A DNA stretch of 64,000 bases, taken from the NCBI GenBank assembly GCA_012931725.1, contig CM022951.1, forward strand, positions 11,791,257-11,855,256. Reading direction: 5' to 3'. Origin of the DNA: Litsea cubeba (taxonomy: Eukaryota > Streptophyta > Magnoliopsida > Laurales > Lauraceae). Positions 34,254 to 44,803 of the stretch are shown piece after piece (the stretch's first letter is position 1; every line of letters starts with the position of its first letter). The translations under genes and the position numbers were made by a program. Below the pieces are notes generated by a model. The model searched no databases. It was not told where the DNA came from and saw only the letters and a list, made by a program, of their open reading frames with translations.

Positions 34254-37200
34254 ACTGACTTAGGATTCATATACCCAGTCGCTCCTAAAACTCTGGGTTC
34301 ATACACCCAGGGACTGACCTCGGGTTCATACACCCAGTCTTCCCTAAACTTTGGGTTCAGGCACCCATGGACTGACTTAGGGTTCATACACCCAGTTGCT
34401 CCTAAAACTCTGGGTTCATACACCCTGGGACTGACCACGGGTTCATATACCTAGTCTTCCCTAAACTTTGGGTTCACGCACCCATGGACTGACTTAGGGT
34501 TCATACACCCAGTCACTCCTAAAACTCTGGGTTCATATACCCTGGGACTGACCTCGGGTTCATACACCCTGTCACGCCCCGAGCCCGAGATTTCACACAT
34601 CCTGAGGCGCGACACACGCCCGCGTGGAAACTCGAGTCAACCTCATTGACTCTTGGTCCCCACGTACGGAATTTACCCACAGGATATCACATGTGAGGTT
34701 TATAAATCCATGTATCTGTATTTTTCACCTGTATAATTTTGTCAAATAGATATCCAATATCATAACACCCAATCATCAAGATATAGAGCATAAGGTTCAC
34801 GAGCATAGATTTAAAAGTTCAAGTTTAAGTTCAAGAGAAGAGAAGTATGTTAAGTTAAAGTTTACAATCCCAAAAGCTAAACAAGTTCATAAAACTTCTA
34901 CAAAATGAGTGACACTTCCAAGCCACGGTCTAAGGGTCATTTAACGTCCATCTCATTGTGCATATGCCTAAAAGACATCATCAGGAGTCCATTCTGCTAC
35001 GTTAAGGGGAGGTTCCTCTTCCTCAAGGATCTCCGGGGCAATGGCGTCGATGTATTCACCTGTAACGCCAAGTGTAGCACCATTAGACATAAGCTAAGCA
35101 ATGTAAGCATATATAATTCATATAACATGTGGCAAAAGAATATCTGAACATATACATAAATCATATGAGGTCAAGTGCGTACACTAGGCAATCTGAGCAT
35201 GAATAAACATGAGACATTCGAATCAAGAATAACAGATATACACAATAACAGAACTAGTTAGCACATCCACATTAGCTAAATTCTCTCAATTTAATCATGT
35301 AAACATGAAAGTAAAGGGAGAGCAGAATATCAGAACAGGACGGGGCGGTACTACTAGGAGACAGAGGTACCCAGAATTCTCCATCGTAGACCTAGGGTGC
35401 CGGTAAACCCTCAGAATAATTTTCCATCTGCAGAGGGCCAGAAATATATACTAAACCCACACTTAGCCGGGTCCGACTTAGATAGGGTCGAAGCCAAGTG
35501 GTGCTGACTCATGGAATGCAATATACAGTTAACAGAGCAGATATAGAACAGATACAGGACAGATCATATAATATTACAAAATCAGAACTTATTACAGATA
35601 TAACTGAACAGAAGCGGAAAACAGACATAATATAAACAGGTGTATAAGAAAATATACATAACCAAGCAGAGGTATGATCAAGTCATACGAGAATACTGGA
35701 AAACGGAATGCAATGCATGTACAGAGAAATTTATATTCGGAATCAAGACAGAAATCAAGCCAAGCCTACGGTCTTGGAACCCTCGTGGTCTTCACCGTCC
35801 AACTCGGTGTAGTACTAAGAATTCTGACTTTATTGGGCTACAAAGCAACCCTTGGCGTTACTTAATTTGGATGCCAAATCCCTTAGTATAACACATTTGG
35901 TTCGGATGACAATACGAAGATTCACGATGTTCTTTGTGGGTGTATGGTAGCTCACACCTCACCCACATGAATTAAAATCCCATTGGGCATAATTTAGGAT
36001 TCAAGGGATCCAACCTTAAAGTCCAACTATCAGGCCAAAACAATCTAAACATACTACGGTTCAACACTTGGCTCGCGGTACCCTCCGGTTGCCAAGATTT
36101 ATTTAAAATCCAATATCTCTTAAGTCTCAAATCTCAAATCAATAATATGCAAGGATCATTGGATTCTACGCTTCAAGAGCTTTCCAACGATATAAAGAAC
36201 GTCAAAATCGGACATACGAATCAAAAGTTATGGCCATTTAAAGTTTGGCTCGCCCGGCCCAGTGGGCCCTCTCGCTATAGCGAGCTGGGAGCTCGCTAGA
36301 GCGAGAGTGCTCTCTGTCCGGGGGTTCTTTTGCTCGCTAGAGCGAGCTGGAAGCTCGCTAGAGCGAGGGTGGTTACTGCCAAGGTCCGGGGAGGCTGTGA
36401 CAGGGCTGTTTTGTCCCTCTTGACTTCCCCTACAACGATTTTAGTCCATTCCAATGATCAAAAACTAGCAAGATGAGCCACCAATGCTCTCTAAACATAA
36501 ACATCCATTCTCTTGACCAAAAATACATCAAACCATACCCATTTACAAATCTAAATCCAATTTTTAAGCAAGAACAAAAATGAGCTGGAACTGGGTAATT
36601 TAGAATGAAATCTATTGCAAGAATCATAAATAGAGAATAACATGCACATTATTATAAATGTTTACTTGCCTTAAGGTGCTTGAAGCTAAAAATCACAAAT
36701 CCAAGCTATACTCAATCTCTATTTCCAAGGTAAACTCTCCAAAAGAAAAACCCCCAAATGTAATGGAGAAGATGAAGTCCTACAATGGTGAAAAATGAAA
36801 ATGAGGAACAAGAAGATGCATGCACGAATTGTAACATCATCTCACTGATTTGAAACAAAAGCAATGGAAAGGAAGATGGAAACTTACCAATGGAGAAGAT
36901 TAAAAGGGAAGAAGCTTGAGAGAGATTATAGATCTTGTAGAGGAAGATGAAGAAGATGAAGGTAGAGTCCCCAAATCTCACATGCAAGGTCACCAAGCAT
37001 TCAATCTTGAGAATATTTGGTGAAGAAGTGAAGGAGAAGGAAGAAGTTTCAGTTGCTGGAAATGAAGGAAGAAGAGAATCGTTGGAGATGAGACTTTAAA
37101 TGAAACTTTTCTGGACTTTGCATGCAAACCCAGATTTAGGATTAAAATGTCACAAAAGGGCTTCCTGCTGGTATTTGGGCCAAGAGGGATCCGAATTTGG

Positions 37201-37570
37201 GTCAGTTTGGGTCTGAATGACTCGGGTCAAAACATGAAAATCAAAGCCCAAACTATGCTTTATGCAATGCACCTAAAATCCAAAAATTTCTAAAGACACA
37301 CACTAAAACCCAAAACACTCCATAAGTCATAATCTACTTAGTCAATGGTCAAACCCAACTAATTCTACCTAATCAAGCTCAAATGCAAACAAAACATTCA
37401 TTAAGTAATTAATCTAAATTAATTAACTCTAAAATGAGATTAAGGCGGGTCGGGGTGTTACACACCCAGACTTCCCTAAACTTTGGGTTCACGCACCCAG
37501 GGACTGACTTAGGGTTCATACACCCAGTCGCTTCGAAAACTTCGGGTCCATGCACCCAGGCTTCTCAAAA
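34254..37570 (+). repeat. 117-bp tandem repeat in gypsy2, split by a nested insertion
   Basis: actgactta/actgacttag recurs at 34254, 34371 and 34488 (period 117 bp). Each unit holds variants of gggttcatacacccag. The array stops at 34569 and resumes at 37463, on the two sides of the 2.9-kb insertion. Confidence 0.88.
34570..37462. mobile_element. Solo-LTR-like insertion inside the gypsy2 tandem array
   Basis: 2893 bp bounded by tgtcacgccccgag at the left and gggtcggggtgttaca at the right, with the 5-bp duplication CACCC on both sides (34565-34569 and 37463-37467). It has TG...CA ends, contains no coding frame of note, and no second LTR is seen. Length and termini fit a solo LTR of a long-LTR element, or a LARD-type unit. 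Four copies of a 14-bp palindrome of the ctcgctatagcgag type lie at 36271-36367. Confidence 0.7.
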
Positions 37571-37965
37571 GGACTGCTCTGGCGTACTGTCCAGCCTCCT
37601 CCACCTCAGCCAAAGAGATTGCTCCACGTCTCCACCTCAGCCAATGGCAGCTCAACTAGAATGCCGAAGAGACTGTTCCATATCACCTCCTCGGCCTCAT
37701 GCTGATCTTGGCCACACTCATTCTCGGTGACAACATTAGAATCGCGGCGAGCGAGAGTACCTCTGGTTACGGGCGAGCTGGTCATCTCTCGGTTTTTGAC
37801 AAAAGTGCCAACAAGACTACGATGGCCTCAGGTTACTAACCAGGCATGCCCCGGCCTCACGATTGGTGACGAACCAGACACTGAAGACTACCAAGCTCAA
37901 CAACTCCTCCCTTCTTAGGTTCCGATCTCAAAGAGTACTCTCAGAGCTCAGAAGCTAGGGGCTAT

Positions 37966-38830
37966 TGTGTGGGGATATTCCCGAACTCATCAGAGTCCCA
38001 GCCAAGATGCTCCATCTCAGGCCCCGCACCAGCAAGCCTATCCCGGCAGGCTCGTTCTCGTGCTCTCGCCTTGGTCTCGGATGAGAGCTCCACGCCTCCT
38101 GTGCACAACTCCTCCACTTCGGCAATGCATGCCTAGTAATACCAGACTGCTCCACTTCGGCAGACTCCACTTCGGCCAAAGCATCCTACTTCGGCCAAGT
38201 GCTCCACCTCGATGCCTTTGCCAGATCTCTAGCCAAGTCAAGGTCGTTTTCGACCTCTGGCTCCCCAACCTCAGCAACACATCACAATGCCAGAGTTAGC
38301 CGAGGCAGGGGCTAACAACTGTCCTCCGATGGATGCTCAAGCATGCTACGGCACGTGCGACAAGACACGGGCACCACCCATAGTCCCTGACAGATTGCCG
38401 TCTACAGCTCCCAAAACGCCATGACAAGGCTTGATGGGACTGCAATTAAAGAAAAGTAGGCTACAATGGGACTGCGCCTCCCTAGTACCTGACAGAGTGG
38501 GCTATGACAAGACAGTCAACCACCCCCTTGTCTCCTCTCTTCCTCTATATAAATACAAGAACAATCCACAAGCAAAAAAGGCCAACAACGACACCACACT
38601 GCTGGTATCATCTTCTTCCCCAAAAATCTCCTCCTACTATTCAGTTCTTAAACTGACTTAGGCATCGGAGAGCCCTGCGCTGCTCAAGCCAGGGTCCTCT
38701 GACCTACTATTCTTCTTCCTTTTCTCAGGTTTCAGGCACAGGCATCGGTGTTCCCAATCTCTTTATATAAGTCCGTGCAGGCACCCCCCCCCCCCCCATC
38801 TTCTTGTGAGTTACATTTTTTGCACTTACA
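37966..38830 (+). repeat. gypsy2 3' LTR
   Basis: 865 bp, TGTGTGGGGA...CACTTACA, closely similar to the left LTR. It contains a longer C-run near 38786-38798. Confidence 0.92.
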
Positions 38831-38835
38831 CCCTG

Positions 38836-39861
38836 TTTAACTTGTTTTCTTTGTGTGCTTAATGCTTATTAAGTGAATTGTAGCTAGGGTTCTCAATTAT
38901 ATATAATGATCAATATACAATGCGCCAGTTTCAATTATTAGGTCTTCTGGTTTCTGCAACCTTAAAGCATTACAAAATCTCACATTATCTGGTTGTGCGG
39001 CAAGCTGACGTTGGACAATTTTTGATTAATGGGAGCCTTTCAATTCCTCTTTATCTTAAATTGATCTCTTGCTATTGTTTGCACATTGCTGCATATACTG
39101 TTTAACCTATGATAATTAGTGTGTTCAATTGTTTCTCTTTGTTTTTTGTGTTGTTGTTAAGTTTTAATAACTGGCCAATGATGGCAATTGTGTTGTTCTG
39201 AGCCAATTTTGTACTTTTCTCTATTTCTCATTTCCATGTTTACTAAAAATTTTGCTTCTTATTTGACATTTCTTCGATGCTATAGCATGATATACGAATG
39301 TTCTGAAATGCTTTGATCACTACTTCATATTGAGTTTTTATTTGGATTTAAACATCATTATGTATACAAGCGTTGTTTCTAGTTTTATGCGTGCTTGCAC
39401 AATCCAGTTCAAATTACACTATCAGATTCGTCTTTATTTTTTCTTCGTCATTTTTCTTTGTTGTACAGATGTTGACTTGTATTACAACTTATACAAGTGT
39501 TGTACTTCACAACAACCATATGTGAGAAGTTAAATATCACTGTAAAATGAATCTCCACAAATTGAAAAAAATGCAACCATGAGATTGTAGGTTTGAGTAG
39601 AGTTGTCAATAAAAAAATGCTGATCTTTCTGGGGAGCTAAAGGATGCTCCAATTAATTGAGAATATCATTGTTTTTTTTTTTTTTGGGTGTTAGTTCAGC
39701 CCAAGAGGCCCTTTCATGGGTAGTTTCAGATACATTTACTCATTGGAAACGACACCTATTGGGTTTAGTCTGCGAATGTTTGTATTAATGACACAAAATT
39801 CAGAATATTAGAATCTCTCTCTCTCTCTCCCTCTCTCCAAACTTCAAGTTTCTACCTTTGT
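38836..39861 (+). other. 3' flank of F-box copy 2, continued
   Basis: Closely related to 61190-62270 downstream of copy 3 (for example gccagtttca followed by attaggtcttctgg). This confirms that the flank was contiguous before gypsy2 arrived. A T-run (39672) and a (CT)n tract (about 39812-39836) occur. No gene is seen. Confidence 0.7.
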
Positions 39862-40179
39862 TTATGTGAGCATCTCGGCAATCGTGCCAGATTGCCGGCG
39901 CGCCCCTGGCGACGGGCCATGTGAGCATCTCGGCACTCATGCCAGATTGCCGGCGCCCCCCTGGCGACGGGCCAGGGGGACATCTCTCGGTTTCCAGTAG
40001 CAATGTATTCTCCAGCCAATCATCTCTTCGTCCTTCAGTTGGTCACGAACCACTCGAATGAAGACCACCAATCTCAAGCGAGAAACAGCTCAAAGGCACA
40101 ACTGTCATCTTCCATTATACTTAGCTTCTAACCTCAAAGAGAAGTCTAGTGAGCTCAGAAACTGGGGGTCGGGGATTTT

Positions 40180-40973
40180 TGTGTGGGGATGTTTCTGAAC
40201 TCATCGGAGTCCCGGCCAGATGCTCCATCTCGGGCTCCTGCACCAGCTAATCCATATCGACAAGGCTCAGTTTCGGCAACAGTGCAAGCCTCCAGCTCGG
40301 CCAAGTGATTCCATTTTGGCCATACGCTCATAAGCGCCACCTCGGCCAGGGCATCTCCAGCCCGGCCAGGAACTTCAGCTCGTTCCAGACTCCACCTCGG
40401 CATCCCTGCGAGGTCTAGCCAAGCCAAGGTCACTCCCGACCTCGACACCAAGCATCCCAAATCGTTCACACCAGGAAGCTACCCATGGTAGGGGCTGACA
40501 ACTGTCCTCCCATGGACACTCAAGCACGCTACAGCACGTGCGACAGGACAAAGGCACCGCCCATATCCTCTGACAGGGCCATCCTTGCCGCCCACGTCCA
40601 CTGATAGAATGGTGTCCGCAGACGCCTGGTTATGGCCCGATGCGACATGATGTGCTACAATGGGATAGCTCCCTGACAGAGTCACCTTCTTGTCTCCTCT
40701 CTTCCTCTATAAAAGAAGTCAAATCAGAACAATAAAGGCCCTCTCCTTTCCCAGAGAACCACACGCTGGTATCACCTTCTTCTCCATCTCCATCCTACAA
40801 TCCAGTTCCCAAACTGACTTAGACATCGGAGAGCCCTGCGCTGCCCAAGCCAGGGTCCTCTGACCTACTATTCTTCTTCCCCTTCTCAGGTTACAGGCAG
40901 GCAGCGATGTTCTTCTCAAGAACCTCGTCTCCATACACCCTCTCTTTGTGAGTGACATTTTTATGCGCTTACA
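40180..40973 (+). repeat. gypsy3 LTR A
   Basis: 794 bp, starting TGTGTGGGGA and ending GCGCTTACA. A TATA box, cctctataaaag, lies near 40705. It is followed by attggcgccgtctgtggg, the primer-binding site (from 40974). Confidence 0.9.
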
Positions 40974-41023
40974 ATTGGCGCCGTCTGTGGGAAACCAAGC
41001 AAAAAGCCATCTTCCCTAACACC

Positions 41024-41920
41024 ATGCCTCGAAGAACCAGAAAGGGAAGGGAACCATTGACATAGTCAACACAACTACCGATGATCCCCCGCCAGGAAAG
41101 GTCCGCAGCAAGATTTGGTCCAACGAGCGTCCAACAGCCGAAAACTCAGTCGGGCTCATCCTCTAAAGGGTCAACCTCGACTCCACTTTCTAAAAGGCGT
41201 ACCCTGGAGAACAGCAGAAGCAACCGAGCTTATGGTGAAAGCTCGGGTGATGGCCACGACTTCAGAGAATGGCTTGATCGACGCATCGAGCAAGCAGTAC
41301 AGCAGAACATGGAGATGGCCGGTTTCGCTCGAGTTCGGCTGAGCTCGGACAATTTCGGCACATCTCCCTTCTCTCCAGAAATCAGGGGCTTCCCCTCCCT
41401 GAAGATTTCAGCATCCCGAGGTTCCTCATTTACGATGGGATCTCAGACCCAGCAGCACACCTCCGGCACTTCACTCAGAGGATGTCGGTGTCGGGCAACG
41501 CAGACCACCTGAACTGCAGAGTCTTCTCCTTCAGTCTTGGGGACCTCCCCCTAAGATGGTCATGCGCACTCCGGCAATGATCAATTACAAGTTGGTAGCA
41601 GCTCCGGAATTCCTTTATGGCGAAGTTCCAAGCTCATAGGGTCATCCCCAGGTCGGCCGCCGACCTGATGGCCCTCGGAATGAAGCAGACCAAGAACAAT
41701 ACATGATTCGCCAAGAGGTTCTGGACTATCTACAGCCAGATCGAAAACGCCTCAGATACAATAGCGACCTTGTCTTTCTAACAAGCTCTTCCGCCAGGCA
41801 ATGCGCTTCGGAGAGACTTGGTCCTGCACCCCGTGGTCACCGTGACAGCACTCATGGCCAGCATAAACCAATTCGTTAGACAAGAAGCAGACGAAGCCCA
41901 AGCTCTAGAACATTTCGACC
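41024..41920 (+). pseudogene. gag: gypsy3 gag relic
   Basis: The ATG at 41024 (MPRRTRKGR) is followed by a stop after 13 codons. The frame reopens to 41512 and then shifts by one base around 41390. Further stops occur (TAG in place of a Gln codon around 41597). Motifs WLDRRIEQAVQQNMEMAGF and SPFSPEI match gypsy2 gag. It is more decayed than gypsy2. Confidence 0.85.
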
Positions 41921-42109
41921 TCCGCGGATACAACGAGACAGCCTCCAGCTCAACATAGATTTCTAGCTCGGCGGGTATTCCCAGGTCGGCAGGTGCCTCC
42001 AGCTCGGCAAAAATCCCCAGTTCGGTAAATGTCTCTAGTTCGGCGGAAGTCTTCTCCAGCTCGGGAGGCAGCTAGATGTCTCCTATCATCGCTTAGCTTC
42101 AACTGCCCA

Positions 42110-42830
42110 TCAGCTTCGATCGCACAACCCTCTACCGTCATTTCTGGCGGCACGGTCCTCTACTGTCAGCTTCGATGGCACCGTCAGCTTCGATGACACG
42201 GGCACGGCCTTCTACTGTTGGCTTTGATCGTACGACTCTCTACTGTCATTTCGACGGCACAGTCCTCTGCTGTCAGCCTTGATCACACGGTCCTCTACCC
42301 CCGTCAGTCATCTGGAGCCCCGTGCTCCTACATCTAGGCCGCGCGCCAGATCTCGATCTCTTGCGTCTTGGCTACGTGCGAGATCTCGACTTCGTGCATC
42401 GCGGCAGCAGCGCCAGATTCCCGCCTCATGCTGGTGTCGCCATCGTGCTAGCTATGCGCTTCACGCTGGTTCGGCCTCATGATGTTCTCAGGCTACGCAC
42501 CCCGATTGACTACACCTCTAATCCAAAGCCAACTGGTCACGTCCCGGTCCTCCACCTCATGCTGGTGTCGCCCTCGTGCTAGTTACGCGTTTCAAGCAGG
42601 TTCGGCCTCATGATGGTCTCAGGCTACACGCCCCGGCTGACTACAACTCTGGTCCAAAGCCAGCTGGTCATGTCCCAGTTCTCCACCTCACGCTGGTGTC
42701 GCCCTCATGCTGGCCTCCACGTCATGTAGGTTCGGCCTCGTGCTGGCTACGGCCTCACGACGGTGTCGCCCTCATGTGGGCCTCCACGTCATGCAAGTTC
42801 GGCCTCGTGCTGGTGGACATCTCCATTTCG
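42110..42830 (+). other. gypsy3 internal non-coding repeats
   Basis: Degenerate repeats related to those of gypsy2: cggcctcatgctggt and acggtcctctactgtcagc variants, plus a roughly 120-bp direct repeat (ggttcggcctcatgatg at about 42468 and 42598). No coding potential. Confidence 0.6.
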
Positions 42831-42832
42831 TG

Positions 42833-43060
42833 CTATGTGAGTATCTCGACACTCATGCCATGTTGCCGGCGCGCCCCTGACGACAGGCCAGGGGGACATC
42901 TCCATTTCGTGCTATGTGAGCATCTCGGCACTCATGCCAGATTATCGGCGCGCCCCTGGCGACGGGCCAGGTGGACATCTCCATTTCGTGCTATGTGAGC
43001 ATCTCGGCACTCATGCCAGATTGTCGGCGCCCCCCCGGCGACGGGCCAGGGGGACATCTC
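42833..43060 (+). repeat. 79-bp tandem repeat in gypsy3
   Basis: ctatgtgagcatctcgg and variants recur at 42833, 42912 and 42991 (period 79 bp). Further, partly deleted copies lie at 39862-39985 in the truncated left piece. Confidence 0.88.
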
Positions 43061-43247
43061 TCCGTTTCCAGTAGCAATGCATTCTCCAGCCAATCGTCTC
43101 TTCATCCTTCAGTTGGTCACGAACCACTCGAATGAAGACCACTAATCTCAAGCGAGAAATAGCTCAAAGGCACAACCGTCATCTTCCATTATACTTAGCT
43201 TCTAACCTCAAAAAGAAGTCTAGTGAGCTCAGAATCTGTGGGGTTAT

Positions 43248-44053
43248 TGTGTGGGGATGTTTCCAAACTCATCGGAGTCCCGGCCAGATGCTTTATCTCG
43301 GGCTCCCGCACCAGCTAATCCATCTCGGCAGGGCTCAATCTCGGCAATAGTGCCAGCCTCCAGCTCGGCCAAGTGATTCCATTTCGGCCATACGCTCATA
43401 AGCTCCACCTCGGCCAGGGCATCCCCAGCCCAACCAGGAACTTCAGCTCGGTCCAGACTCCAGCTTGGCATCCCTGCGAGGTCTAGCCAAGTCAAGGTCG
43501 CTCCCGACCTCGGCACTAAGCATCCCAGATCATTCACACCTTGACTATAGCACTTGGAAGCTACCCATGGTAGGGGCTGACAATTGTCCTCCCATGGACA
43601 CTCAAGCACGCTATAGCACGTGCGACAGGACAAAGGCACCACCCATATCCTCTGACAAGGCCATCCCTGCCGCCCACGTCCACTGATAGAACGGCGTCCG
43701 CAGACGCCCGGGTATGGCCCGATGCGACACGATGTGCTACTATGGGACAGCTCCCTGACAGAGTCACGTCCTTGTCTCCTCTCTTCCTCTATAAAAGAAC
43801 CCAAATCAGAACAGTAAAGGCCCTTTCCTTTCCTAGGCCCTCTCCTTTCCTAGAGAACCACACGCTGGTATCACCTTTTTCTCCATCTCCATCCTACTGT
43901 CCAGTTCCCAAACTGACTTAGGCATCGGAGAGCCCTGCACTGCCCAAGCCAGGGTCCTCAAATTCTCAGGTTTCAGGCAGACAGCGGTGTTCTTCTCAAG
44001 AGCCTCGTCTCCATACACCCTCTCTTTGTGAGTGACATTTTTATGCGCTTATA
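43248..44053 (+). repeat. gypsy3 LTR B
   Basis: 806 bp. Similar to LTR A, with a small duplication (ggccctttcctttcctag) near 43820. The last bases read cttata instead of cttaca, so the terminal CA has mutated. Confidence 0.88.
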
Positions 44054-44176
44054 GTCTGTACTCACTAGATCTTATTTTGACATGACTCCTCGGTTCTCCA
44101 TAAAATTTTATAGGTCATGTTGAGGAATTTGATTGATATCATAGAAGTTGGCCTTTTATTATAAGCTTTCCTTCGA

Positions 44177-44803
44177 TTTTTTTTTTTTTTTTTTTTTTTT
44201 GCTAAAAGGCAATTGAATTAAAGAGAGAAAAGTGAACAAAGGCTGGGAAGCCTGTTACAGGGGAGCCAAAAGTGGCCACAAAGCAAGATAAGAAAAAAAG
44301 AGAAAAGAGGAAAAAGAAAAGACCAAAAAGAGCTATATGTTCTCTAACAGAGGAGAATCAAAAAGAAAACTACAAAAAGCCTTTAGAGGCCTGCCAGAAA
44401 AAGGCTTGTCAATTCGACTGAGAGATCGAGGAAGAGAGGAGCTCAGTCAAGTAATACTTGGCCTTCGTCTGAGAAGCTCTAAAATTTCTATAGGTATGGT
44501 CGTTCCTACATTTCCAAATTACATAAATGGTGGAGAAAAAAAATAGGGGATGCACCTTTCCTTGCAAGCTTGTCACTATTATGGGAGATGTCAAACCATA
44601 TCTTGGTGGGGGGATAAGACAACAGCCGGCCTCATCCCTGCGGCAAGAAGAATCCAGTTCCAAATGTAGGAAGCAAAAGAGCATTAAAAGAAGAGGTGCA
44701 AGGCTAACTCCAAACTGTTTTCGCGCACAGACAACACCGAGAAGCAAGATTGAATCCAATGGATTGAGCCCAGTCTTGAGTTGGAGTTTTGCAGAGCATC
44801 AAC
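44177..44803 (-). mobile_element. 5'-truncated LINE, 3' end only
   Basis: The plus strand starts with a run of 24 T (44177-44200), the poly-A tail of a minus-strand LINE. The minus-strand frame 44759-44409 ends with STIYVIWKCRNDHTYRN, typical of the C-terminal zf-RVT region of plant LINE reverse transcriptases. The paralogous flank at about 62385-62410 has no insertion. Confidence 0.75.

Larger units (their letters stand above)
31673..38830 (+). mobile_element. gypsy2: gag-only Ty3/gypsy relative (TR-GAG type)
   Basis: 7.2 kb including a nested 2.9-kb insertion. LTRs are 31673-32527 (855 bp) and 37966-38830 (865 bp), with the perfect duplication CCCTG at 31668-31672 and 38831-38835. A primer-binding site (attggcgccgtctgtgggg) follows the left LTR and a purine tract (agaagctaggggctat) precedes the right one. 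The only protein remains are gag; no protease, RT or integrase is present. Such gag-only elements are known in plants as TR-GAG. It sits in the 3' flank of F-box copy 2. Confidence 0.9.
39862..44053 (+). mobile_element. gypsy3: gag-only gypsy relative, left LTR missing
   Basis: The order is a 3' piece of an internal region (39862-40179), a full LTR (40180-40973), a full internal region (40974-43247) and a second LTR (43248-44053). The piece before the first LTR matches the end of the internal region (about 42912-43247). This is therefore the right part of a tandem of two elements sharing an LTR. Termini, primer-binding site and gag are of the gypsy2 kind. The paralogous flank near 62270 lacks it. 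Confidence 0.85.

Noticed and set aside
33931..34454. Overlapping frames and CRISPR-like regular repeats
   Set aside because: Units are contiguous without unique spacers, inside a plant retrotransposon; frames are artefacts of the repeats.
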